DNA of 64,000 nt, from NCBI GenBank assembly GCA_016197365.1, contig JACPVS010000028.1, positions 30,421-94,420 of the forward strand, read 5' to 3'. Of the stretch, positions 34,498 through 41,425 are shown one piece after another. The notes beneath the pieces are model-generated. The model was given only the letters and a program-made list of their open reading frames with translations, was not told the origin of the DNA and ran no database searches. The stretch comes from Mycolicibacterium cosmeticum (GTDB lineage Bacteria; Actinomycetota; Actinomycetes; Mycobacteriales; Mycobacteriaceae). The first letter of the stretch is position 1. Every line of letters begins with the position of its first letter. Position numbers and translations under genes: made by a program.

Positions 34498-34516
34498 ATA
34501 GGTGTGGCGTACCTTA
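34498..34516 (-). promoter_or_regulatory. Candidate IdeR iron box upstream of efeU
   Basis: Forward ATAGGTGTGGCGTACCTTA (minus strand TAAGGTACGCCACACCTAT) matches the mycobacterial IdeR consensus TWAGGTWAGSCTWACCTWA at 15 of 19 positions by my count. It overlaps a TATCTT -10-like hexamer on the minus strand, so bound IdeR-Fe would block transcription of the efe genes. Confidence 0.6.
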
Positions 34517-34641
34517 TCAGGGGCCGTAGCGGCCGGGGGCTGGTCTGGGCGGGCGCCGCGACGGGGCTCGTGTGACTGAGCCGGTTCGCTGTCGTCGCAT
34601 GGGACGATGGCAGCAAGCAGAGCAGGTATGTAGGGAGTCCG

Positions 34642-35373
34642 GTGTCGCCAGTGCGTTGGCTACGGGCTGTCGCGGTGGTCGGCGCGACAGCCCTGTTGAT
34701 GGCCTCGAGCTGCTCCTGGCAGACCGGCATCCCGATTCCCGACGGCGTGCCGCCGCCCGCCGGTGACCCTGTCCCCGAAGTCGACACCCACGCGTCGGGC
34801 CGGCCTGCCGACGCGCTGCACGCGTGGGCCGCTGCGCGCGCGCCCGGGATGAACATCCCGGTGACCGCGCTGGAGGCGTATGCCTACGCGGCGCGGGTCG
34901 CGCAGGTGGAAAACCCGAAATGCAATCTCGCCTGGACCACGCTGGCCGGCATCGGCATGGTCGAGAGCCATCACGGCACCTACCGCGGGGCCACCGTCGC
35001 GCCAAACGGCGATGTGCGGCCGCCGATCAGGGGGGTGCAGCTCGACGGCACCATGGGCAATCTGAAGATCGCCGACACCGACGACGGCAAGCTCGACGGG
35101 GACGCCACGATGGATCGGGCGATGGGCCCGATGCAGTTCATCCCGGAGACCTGGCGGCTCTACGGTGTGGACGCCAACAACGACGGCGTGGTCAGTCCCG
35201 ACAACATCGATGACGCGGCCCTGTCGGCGGCGGGTTATCTGTGCTGGCGCGGCAAGGACCTGTCCACCCCACGGGGCTGGATGGACGCGCTGCGCGCCTA
35301 CAACCTGTCCGACCAGTACGCCCGCACCGTGCGGGACTGGGCGACCGCGTACGCCGCCGGTCATCCCCTGTAA
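34642..35373 (+). CDS. lpqU: LpqU-like lipoprotein, lytic-transglycosylase fold
   Basis: The product is 243 aa, the length I recall for M. tuberculosis LpqU (Rv1022), located likewise between mazG and eno. A signal with ALLMASSC suggests a lipidated Cys at about 24. The MltB/SLT-like domain shows LAGIGMVESHHG with the catalytic Glu, AMGPMQFIPETW and DNIDDAALSAAGYLC. It should cleave peptidoglycan glycan strands. GTG 34642 follows AGGGAG. Confidence 0.9.
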   Translation: MSPVRWLRAVAVVGATALLMASSCSWQTGIPIPDGVPPPAGDPVPEVDTHASGRPADALHAWAAARAPGMNIPVTALEAYAYAARVAQVENPKCNLAWTTLAGIGMVESHHGTYRGATVAPNGDVRPPIRGVQLDGTMGNLKIADTDDGKLDGDATMDRAMGPMQFIPETWRLYGVDANNDGVVSPDNIDDAALSAAGYLCWRGKDLSTPRGWMDALRAYNLSDQYARTVRDWATAYAAGHPL

Positions 35374-35469
35374 GAGCCGGACTGGGGCACGCCGCGCCCG
35401 CGCTCAACCTTTAGGCTCTTGGTCGAGAGCGTGACCCGTCTCCCCAGCCGTCACACACAGGAGGAACCC

Positions 35470-36759
35470 GTGTCCATCATCGAACAGGTCGGAGCCCGCG
35501 AGATCCTCGATTCGCGCGGTAACCCCACCGTCGAGGTCGAGATTGCCCTGAGTGATGGCACCTTCTCCCGCGCCGCAGTGCCTTCGGGTGCGTCGACCGG
35601 CGAGCATGAGGCCGTCGAACTGCGCGACGGCGGATCGCGCTACGGCGGCAAGGGTGTCGAGAAGGCCGTCGAGGCCGTGCTCGACGAGATCGCGCCGGCC
35701 GTCATCGGCCTGGCTGCCGACGATCAGCGGCTGGTCGACCAGGCCCTGGTCGACCTGGACGGCACGCCGGACAAGTCGCGCCTCGGCGCCAACGCCATCC
35801 TGGGCGTGTCACTGGCGGTGGCCAAGGGTGCGGCCGAATCGGCCGGTCTGCCGCTCTTCCGCTACCTCGGCGGACCGAACGCCCATGTGCTGCCCGTGCC
35901 GATGATGAACATCATCAACGGCGGCGCGCATGCCGACACCGGCGTGGACGTGCAGGAGTTCATGATCGCGCCGATCGGCGCCCCGAGTTTCAAAGAGGCG
36001 CTCCGCTGGGGCGCCGAGGTCTACCACTCGCTCAAGGCGGTGCTCAAGAAGCAGGGCCTGGCGACCGGCCTCGGCGACGAAGGCGGCTTCGCCCCCGACC
36101 TGCCCGGCACCAGGGCGGCTCTGGACCTGATCGGCACGGCCATCGAGGCGACCGGCCTCAAGCTCGGCACCGACGTGGCGCTGGCGCTGGACGTGGCGGC
36201 CACCGAGTTCTACACCGACGGCAAGGGCTACGCCTTCGAGAAGGAGACGCGGACCGCCGAGCAGATGGCCCAGTTCTACGCAGGCCTGCTCGACACCTAC
36301 GCGCTGGTCTCGATCGAGGACCCGCTCTCCGAAGACGACTGGGACGGCTGGGTGGCGCTGACCACCGCCATCGGTGACCGGGTTCAGCTGGTCGGCGACG
36401 ACCTGTTCGTCACCAACCCGGAGCGCCTGGAAGAGGGCATCGAGAAGGGTGCGGGCAACGCGCTGCTGGTGAAGGTGAACCAGATCGGCACCCTGACCGA
36501 GACGCTGGACGCCGTCACCCTGGCGCACAACAGCGGCTACCGCAGCATGATGAGTCACCGGTCCGGCGAGACCGAGGACACCACCATCGCCGACCTGGCG
36601 GTGGCGGTGGGCAGCGGCCAGATCAAGACCGGAGCTCCGGCACGCAGCGAGCGGGTGGCCAAGTACAACCAGCTGCTGCGCATCGAGGAGACCCTCGGTG
36701 ACGCCGCCCGCTACGCCGGTGACCTCGCGTTCCCGCGGTTCGCGGTGGAGAGCAAGTAG
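35470..36759 (+). CDS. eno: Enolase
   Basis: The product is 429 aa, interconverting 2-phosphoglycerate and phosphoenolpyruvate in glycolysis. Conserved segments include ILDSRGNPTVEVE, PSGASTGEHEA, the metal-binding ALDVAATEFY, SIEDPL, GDDLFVTN, and the catalytic KVNQIGTLTE and SHRSGETED. GTG 35470 follows GGAGG, and a -10-like TAGGCT is at about 35413. It is followed directly by ftsB-like and DUF501 genes, as in M. tuberculosis Rv1023-Rv1025. Confidence 0.98.
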   Translation: MSIIEQVGAREILDSRGNPTVEVEIALSDGTFSRAAVPSGASTGEHEAVELRDGGSRYGGKGVEKAVEAVLDEIAPAVIGLAADDQRLVDQALVDLDGTPDKSRLGANAILGVSLAVAKGAAESAGLPLFRYLGGPNAHVLPVPMMNIINGGAHADTGVDVQEFMIAPIGAPSFKEALRWGAEVYHSLKAVLKKQGLATGLGDEGGFAPDLPGTRAALDLIGTAIEATGLKLGTDVALALDVAATEFYTDGKGYAFEKETRTAEQMAQFYAGLLDTYALVSIEDPLSEDDWDGWVALTTAIGDRVQLVGDDLFVTNPERLEEGIEKGAGNALLVKVNQIGTLTETLDAVTLAHNSGYRSMMSHRSGETEDTTIADLAVAVGSGQIKTGAPARSERVAKYNQLLRIEETLGDAARYAGDLAFPRFAVESK

Positions 36760-36769
36760 CTTCGCTCTC

Positions 36770-37453
36770 ATGCCCGACGCGAAACGGCCCGATCGGCGGC
36801 GCGGCCCGGCCCCACGGCCGGGTAAGCCGGGTGCCGCCCGGTCGCGTGCCGTTCCGCGTCGGATCGAACCGCGCCCGGCGGACCCCGAGGACGATGCCAC
36901 CCAGCAGCCCGTCGAACCGGCCCCCGAGACGGTGGCCGAGTCGATCCGTAAGGCGGCCGCCGAATCGTTGGACAACCAGTCCGAACAGCGCTTCGGTTCG
37001 GCCGCCCGGCGGGCGGCGATCCTGGCCGTGGTGGTGTGCGTGCTGACGCTAACCATCGCGGGCCCGGTGCGCACCTACTTCGCGCAGCGCGCCGAGATGA
37101 ATCAGCTCAAAACCGCTGAGACACAACTACGTTCGCAGATCGATGATCTTGAGCAACAAAAGGTGAAACTTGCCGATCCGGTATTCATCGCCGCCCAGGC
37201 GCGGGAACGGCTGGGGTTCGTCATGCCCGGCGACATCCCGTATCAGGTGCAACTCCCGCCGTCGGCCGCCACACCCGCGGCTCCCGGGACCGAGGACGCA
37301 CCCGTGAAATCCACCGACCCCTGGTACACCTCGCTGTGGCACACCATCGCCGATGCGCCGCACGGCATTTCGCCGGTGCTGACGCCCGTGCCGGACGCAC
37401 CCCCGTCGGCGCCGGACGCCCCGCCGCCCCCGACCCCGCCCGCCGGTGGTTGA
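36770..37453 (+). CDS. FtsB/DivIC-like septum protein
   Basis: The product is 227 aa: a basic, Pro-rich cytosolic N-terminus of about 80 residues, one membrane segment (about 82-104), a coiled coil starting AEMNQLKTAETQLRSQI, and the ARERLGFVMPGDIPYQV segment typical of FtsB/DivIC. A Pro-rich tail ends the protein. It should act with FtsL and FtsQ in the divisome. ATG 36770 is 11 nt after the eno stop, and its stop overlaps the DUF501 start by 8 bp. Confidence 0.9.
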   Translation: MPDAKRPDRRRGPAPRPGKPGAARSRAVPRRIEPRPADPEDDATQQPVEPAPETVAESIRKAAAESLDNQSEQRFGSAARRAAILAVVVCVLTLTIAGPVRTYFAQRAEMNQLKTAETQLRSQIDDLEQQKVKLADPVFIAAQARERLGFVMPGDIPYQVQLPPSAATPAAPGTEDAPVKSTDPWYTSLWHTIADAPHGISPVLTPVPDAPPSAPDAPPPPTPPAGG

Positions 37454-37937
37454 GCCCGCGGATCTGGACGCCGTCACGCGCCAACTCGGTCGCGAGCCGC
37501 GCGGTGTCCTGGAGATCGCCTACCGCTGCCCCAACGGTGAACCGGCCGTGGTCAAGACCGCGCCGAAGCTGCCCGACGGAACGCCGTTCCCGACGTTGTA
37601 CTACCTGACCCATCCGGCGCTGACCGCGGCCGCCAGCCGGCTGGAGTCCTCGGGGTTGATGCGGGAGATGTCCGAACGGCTCGACGCCGACCCGGAGCTG
37701 GCGGCGGCGTATCGCCGTGCGCACGAGTCGTTCCTGGCTGAGCGCGACGCGATCGAACCGCTGGGCACCACGTTCTCCGGCGGCGGGATGCCGGACCGGG
37801 TGAAGTGCCTGCACGTGGTGATGGCGCACGCGCTGGCCAAGGGCCCCGGCGTCAACCCGTTCGGCGACGAAGCATTGGCGCTGTTGGCCGTCGAACCCGC
37901 GATGGCCGGAATCCTCGACCCGAAGGTGTGGACGTGA
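37446..37937 (+). CDS. DUF501 protein (Rv1025-like)
   Basis: The product is 163 aa from GTG 37446. It contains the DUF501 hallmarks: a YRCPNGEPAVVKTAPKLPDG segment, FPTLYYLTHP, and a Cys/His-containing PDRVKCLHVVMAHALAKG. No biochemical function is known; the conserved Cys and His residues suggest a metal or thiol role. It overlaps ftsB by 8 bp and ppx by 4 bp, so it is expressed with division and polyphosphate genes. Confidence 0.9.
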   Translation: MVEPADLDAVTRQLGREPRGVLEIAYRCPNGEPAVVKTAPKLPDGTPFPTLYYLTHPALTAAASRLESSGLMREMSERLDADPELAAAYRRAHESFLAERDAIEPLGTTFSGGGMPDRVKCLHVVMAHALAKGPGVNPFGDEALALLAVEPAMAGILDPKVWT

Positions 37938-38890
37938 GAGTAGGCGCGGTCGACTGCGGCACCAACTCCATTCGGCTGCTCATCGCCGACGTGGTGGCGG
38001 GACGTCTGCACGATGTGCACCGCGAGATGCGGATCGTGCGGCTCGGTGAGGGTGTCGACGCCACCGGCGAATTCGCACCGGCGGCCTTGGCGCGCACCGA
38101 GACCGCGCTGTCGGACTACGCGACGGTCATGCGTGAGAGCGGCGTGCAACGAGTGCGGATGGTGGCGACCTCGGCGGCCCGCGATGCCGCCAATCGGGAC
38201 GAATTCTTCGCGATGACGGCCCGGCTGCTCGGCGAGGTGGTTTCCGGTGCGGTGGCCGAGGTGATCAGCGGAACCGAGGAGGCGGAGCTCTCCTTCCGGG
38301 GTGCGGTAGGCGAACTCGACCCGGCCGCAGGGCCTTTCGTGGTCGTCGATCTCGGCGGTGGCTCCACCGAAGTGGTGCTCGGTTCCGCCGTGGTGGACGC
38401 GTCCTATTCGGCCGACATCGGCTGTGTGCGCATCAAAGAGCGCTGCCTGCACACGGATCCTCCCACCGCCGCCGAGATCGGCGAAGCGCGGGCGACGGTG
38501 CGGGAGCGGCTGGCGGAGGCGCTGGCAGAGGTGCCGGTCGGACGGGCCCGCATGTGGGTGGGGGTGGCGGGCACGTTCACCACGCTCGCCGCCTTGGCAC
38601 TCGGGTTGCAGGACTACGACCCGGACGTGATTCACCTGTCCCGCACCGGCTTCGGTGACCTCTTGGCCATGTGCGACAGCCTCATCCGGATGACCGCCGC
38701 GGAACGTCTCGCGCTGGGTCCGATGCACGAGGGCCGGGCGGATGTCATTGTCGGCGGCGCGATCATTGTCGAGGAACTCGCGGCCGTGCTGGGCGAGCTG
38801 GCGGGGATCGACGAACTCGTCGTCAGCGAACACGACATCCTGGACGGCATTGCGTTGTCCATCGCGGATGTGCGGAGCGAGACCTCGTGA
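37934..38890 (+). CDS. ppx: Exopolyphosphatase / guanosine pentaphosphatase (Ppx/GppA)
   Basis: The product is 318 aa of the ASKHA phosphatase fold: VGAVDCGTNSIRLL phosphate loop at the start, TSAARDAANR, an ISGTEEAELSF segment, and VVVDLGGGSTEVVLG. Its partner in M. tuberculosis (Rv1026) degrades short-chain polyphosphate. It may also act on pppGpp. GTG 37934 overlaps the DUF501 stop (GTGA), and its own stop overlaps the next gene the same way. Confidence 0.92.
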   Translation: MRVGAVDCGTNSIRLLIADVVAGRLHDVHREMRIVRLGEGVDATGEFAPAALARTETALSDYATVMRESGVQRVRMVATSAARDAANRDEFFAMTARLLGEVVSGAVAEVISGTEEAELSFRGAVGELDPAAGPFVVVDLGGGSTEVVLGSAVVDASYSADIGCVRIKERCLHTDPPTAAEIGEARATVRERLAEALAEVPVGRARMWVGVAGTFTTLAALALGLQDYDPDVIHLSRTGFGDLLAMCDSLIRMTAAERLALGPMHEGRADVIVGGAIIVEELAAVLGELAGIDELVVSEHDILDGIALSIADVRSETS

Positions 38891-39540
38891 GTGCGCCCGG
38901 GTCATGGGACGGCGGGGCGCCCCCGCCGGTGATTCCGCGGCCCGCGCCCAGTCGGCGCGGCCCGAACATCGGCGTCATCGCCGCAGTGGTGCTGGCCGTG
39001 GCGGCAGTCGGTGCCTCAGTGGCGTTCATGGTGTTGCGGCCGTCCGGCGATTCCGCCGCGCCTGTTGCATCCGCGCCGCACCCGTCGTCGCAACCCGCGG
39101 CCGGGCAACCGGCCAATGACCCCAATTCCCGCCTGCTGCATGTACTTCCGGCGGGTTACCCCGCGGGTGCGTGCACCCCGGTGGCACGGCTGGAAGGGGC
39201 GCTGGCGACGGTGGCGTGCACGGCCAACGCCGACCAGGGTGGTCCGGTCTCGGCGACGTATTCACTGCTGGTCGACTCGGCGGCGCTGGCGAAGGCCATC
39301 ACCGAGGCGGCGAACACCTCGACGGTGGTCGACTGCCCGGGCCGGATCCAGTCACCGGGACCGTGGCGGCACAACGCGTCACCGCAAGAGGTCAGCGGCA
39401 CGCTGGTCTGCGGCATCCAGGGCGACAACCCGATGCTCGCGTGGAGCGATATCGACAAGCAGTTGTTCAGCGTGGTGCAGGGCCGCCCAGGAGGTCCGAC
39501 GCTCGACCACCTCTATGCGTGGTGGACGTCGCACTCCTGA
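38887..39540 (+). CDS. Membrane-anchored extracytoplasmic protein of unknown function
   Basis: The product is 217 aa: a Pro-rich N-terminus, a membrane segment at about 28-49, a Ser/Pro/Ala linker and a globular domain of about 140 residues with four Cys (in GACTPV, VACTAN, VDCPGR and VCGIQG), probably forming two disulfides outside the cell. I do not recognise the family. GTG 38887 overlaps the ppx stop by 4 bp, tying it to the eno-ftsB-DUF501-ppx unit. Its stop is 19 bp from the convergent MPT63-like gene. Confidence 0.7.
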   Translation: MSAPGSWDGGAPPPVIPRPAPSRRGPNIGVIAAVVLAVAAVGASVAFMVLRPSGDSAAPVASAPHPSSQPAAGQPANDPNSRLLHVLPAGYPAGACTPVARLEGALATVACTANADQGGPVSATYSLLVDSAALAKAITEAANTSTVVDCPGRIQSPGPWRHNASPQEVSGTLVCGIQGDNPMLAWSDIDKQLFSVVQGRPGGPTLDHLYAWWTSHS

Positions 39541-39559
39541 GCGACCCTGCGGTAGATCT

Positions 39560-40483
39560 CTAGCCGACCGGGGCAGGCAGCACGACGGTCGTCGTGGGCG
39601 CGGCTCCGGCAGGCAGTGGGGTGCCCGCGCTTCCGCCCGGCGCCGGGACAGCCTCGGCCGGGACCGGGGTGCCGGCTTCGGCGGCAGCGACCGGGGGCGC
39701 GGGCTGGGTACCGGCAGGAACCAGTGCGGGTCCCTGCTCACCGGCGGGCAGTGGAGTGCCCGCGCTTCCGGCGGGCACCTGCGCGGGCACGGCATCCGCG
39801 GGCAGCGGCGTGCCTGCGGATCCGGCCGGAGCCGGGGTGGCCGCGGTGGTGGGTGCCGCACTGGTGGTGGGAGCGCCGCTGGTGGTCGGTGCGGCGCTGG
39901 TCGTTGCGGTCGGGCTGGTAGAGGTCGCCGGTGTGCTGGTGGTGGCGGCCGGGGCCGGACGGTACTGCGGCACTGATCCGGTGGCCGGGCTCTGCACCGG
40001 AGCCGGCTTGAGCCACACGATCAGGTCATTGTCGGCGCTGGCGTACACGACACTGTCGGGAGCCTGGCCCGTGACATCGAAATAGACCTTGCCCGTGGTC
40101 TTTTCGCCTTGGGAGAGGGTGGACGGATTGACGCCGTCCGGGCTGGCGACGCCGAACAGCGCGCGGTAGGTGTCCCCGTTCTGGGCGCGGGCGTTGAGGT
40201 TCGACACGATGGGCGTGACGCTGCCCTGCACGGCCTGATTGGTGGCGGTGGCCTCCCACAGCGTGCCGTGCGGCTGGTAGGGGATCGCGTCGGTGCTGAC
40301 CTTGAGACCGGAGAGCGTCCAGCCCTGGACGACGTCGCCGTTGGTCAGGGTCGCTTGGCTGCCCAGTTGCGAGGTGGTGGTCTCGTTGTCGGCGGTCGCG
40401 ATGGGTGCACTGAATGCAGCGAATGCTCCTGCGGCGGCAAGGGCTGCCGCTCCGAACCCCGCTGTGATGGTCGTGAACTTCAC
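39560..40483 (-). CDS. MPT63-like secreted protein with Pro/Ala/Thr-rich repeat tail
   Basis: The product is 307 aa. A signal peptide ends near IATADNE (about 32). Residues about 35-160 match MPT63, a small secreted immunogenic beta-sandwich protein of mycobacteria (QGWTLSGLKVSTDAIPYQPHG, LWEATATNQAVQGSVTP, GKVYFDVTG). MPT63 itself stops there; here a tail of about 140 residues follows, rich in Pro, Ala and Thr, with GSAGTPLPA three times and a related AEAGTPVPA. The tail could be a glycosylated or wall-spanning stalk. GTG 40483 follows AGGAG. Confidence 0.82.
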   Translation of the reverse strand: MKFTTITAGFGAAALAAAGAFAAFSAPIATADNETTTSQLGSQATLTNGDVVQGWTLSGLKVSTDAIPYQPHGTLWEATATNQAVQGSVTPIVSNLNARAQNGDTYRALFGVASPDGVNPSTLSQGEKTTGKVYFDVTGQAPDSVVYASADNDLIVWLKPAPVQSPATGSVPQYRPAPAATTSTPATSTSPTATTSAAPTTSGAPTTSAAPTTAATPAPAGSAGTPLPADAVPAQVPAGSAGTPLPAGEQGPALVPAGTQPAPPVAAAEAGTPVPAEAVPAPGGSAGTPLPAGAAPTTTVVLPAPVG

Positions 40484-40714
40484 CGTGTTCCACTCCTGAC
40501 TCCGGCGGCTCCCCCCGTGGGGCCGCACTGTGAGCGAAATTAGCAGGCTCTGAGGGCGCGGGGAACCGGCACCGGGAATCAAGCGGATTCAAACGATGCT
40601 GTCGCACAGCGGTTTCGAGCGAACGCGGACGTTCACAGCAAACTCTGCTGCGGCGCAGCCGCGGGGCTGTTCGACCGGCAATGCCGCAGATGTGGGCGCT
40701 TCGCAAACCAGAAC
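40484..40714. other. Intergenic region upstream of the MPT63-like gene
   Basis: This 231-bp stretch has no gene I can support. The MPT63-like promoter must be here. The sequence is bounded on the right by the strong hairpin at 40715-40750. Confidence 0.5.
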
Positions 40715-40750
40715 GGTGCCTTCACCGGTCAGTCGACCGGTGAAGGCACC
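40715..40750 (-). terminator. 16-bp perfect hairpin after the Cys/His-rich peptide gene
   Basis: GGTGCCTTCACCGGTC (40715-40730) and GACCGGTGAAGGCACC (40735-40750) pair perfectly around a 4-nt loop, 13 nt downstream of the 40764-40865 stop on the minus strand. It probably ends the transcript of that small gene and separates it from the MPT63-like gene. No long T run follows. Confidence 0.75.
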
Positions 40751-40763
40751 GCCTTGGGGGGTT

Positions 40764-40865
40764 CTAGCGCCTGATGTTGCAGTTCGGAGGGTTACCGCAG
40801 TGGTGGCCGCCATCGCATGCGTTGCAATGGCAGTTGCATCCGGATCCGGCCTTGGTATCGACCAT
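40764..40865 (-). CDS. 33-residue Cys/His-rich peptide, metallothionein-like
   Basis: ATG 40865 to TAG 40764 encodes 33 aa with six Cys (10, 12, 14, 17, 23, 29) and three His (13, 21, 22), arranged as CNCHC, CDGGHHC and NPPNC. The CXC, CXHC and HHC spacing is that of a metal-cluster peptide. AGGAG (40880-40876) lies 10 nt upstream of the ATG, and a 16-bp hairpin follows the stop, so it has the frame of a real gene. It lies 133 bp downstream of the NmtR-type sensor gene, next to a CtpJ-type Ni/Co exporter. It does not resemble M. tuberculosis MymT as I recall it. Metal specificity is inference. Confidence 0.72.
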   Translation of the reverse strand: MVDTKAGSGCNCHCNACDGGHHCGNPPNCNIRR

Positions 40866-40914
40866 TGATGCTCAGCTCCTCGATGTCCGGTGTCGGACTC
40901 AGTGGAATATCAAC

Positions 40915-40923
40915 ATATGACAA
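40915..40923 (-). promoter_or_regulatory. TTGNCATAT element shared with the ctpJ promoter
   Basis: The minus strand reads TTGTCATAT here, 50 nt before the metallothionein-like ATG. The ctpJ promoter has TTGACATAT at 41389-41397 on the plus strand. It may be a -35 element or half-site for the metal sensor. A TATGGT -10-like hexamer also lies just upstream on the minus strand. Confidence 0.35.
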
Positions 40924-40998
40924 CTTCACCATAGTTCGGCGCAGCACGAAAATAAAGGTCTGGACCCTCGAATTGCCTTGTCAGCGCGCTGTTGTGCG

Positions 40999-41355
40999 TC
41001 AGCCGGTGGCGCTGTCGCGGGTGCCGAGTCGCAGATGCTCGATGTGGAAGACGGCCTCGTCGAGCAACTGCGCCACATGGTTGTCGTACAGCCGGTACAC
41101 GATGTTGCGGCCGGATCTGTCGCCCGCCACCAGACCCAGCGTGCGCAGCAGGCGCAGCTGATTGGACACCGCGGGTTGTTCCATCCCGACGGCGGCTGAC
41201 AGGTCGGTCACGGTGCACGGCGACTGGCGCAGTCGGGTCAGGATCAGTAGCCGGTTGGGCGAAGCCAGCGCCTGCAGCGTCTCGGCGACCTTGACCGCCG
41301 ACGCGGGGTCCAGCGTCGCCGCGGGTGCGGTGCGGCCCTCGACCCCATGTCCCAT
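40999..41355 (-). CDS. nmtR: NmtR-type nickel/cobalt-sensing ArsR/SmtB repressor
   Basis: The product is 118 aa from ATG 41355. It matches M. tuberculosis NmtR as I remember it: the N-terminal MGHGVEGR (Gly2 and His3 are metal ligands), GMEQPAVSNQLRLLRTLGLV recognition helix, and the alpha-5 set in LYDNHVAQLLDEAVFHIEHL keeping Asp and His (YDNH) and two later His. One tail His (HLHL in NmtR) is Arg here. It should release DNA on binding Ni(II) or Co(II). The in-frame GTG at 41382 is rejected because it would bury the Gly2/His3 site. Confidence 0.88.
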   Translation of the reverse strand: MGHGVEGRTAPAATLDPASAVKVAETLQALASPNRLLILTRLRQSPCTVTDLSAAVGMEQPAVSNQLRLLRTLGLVAGDRSGRNIVYRLYDNHVAQLLDEAVFHIEHLRLGTRDSATG

Positions 41356-41388
41356 CCGTCCATTCAAGCACGCTGACCTCAAACGGAC

Positions 41389-41423
41389 TTGACATATTTA
41401 AATCTGTACATGTTTAGATGTAT
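41389..41423 (+). promoter_or_regulatory. ctpJ promoter with NmtR-type imperfect palindromic operator
   Basis: TTGACA (41389-41394) and, 18 nt on, TTTAGAT (41413-41419) form a promoter ending just before the ctpJ start. Positions 41392-41423 form an AT-rich inverted repeat centred on GTAC (41406-41409), 22 of 32 positions symmetric. It fits an ArsR/SmtB operator between the divergent nmtR and ctpJ genes. Confidence 0.65.
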
Positions 41424-41425
41424 GG

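Noticed and set aside
41356..41382. Upstream GTG start for the NmtR-type regulator
   Set aside because: It would place nine residues before MGHGVEGR, although Gly2 and His3 of NmtR bind metal at the free N-terminus; ATG 41355 is the better start.
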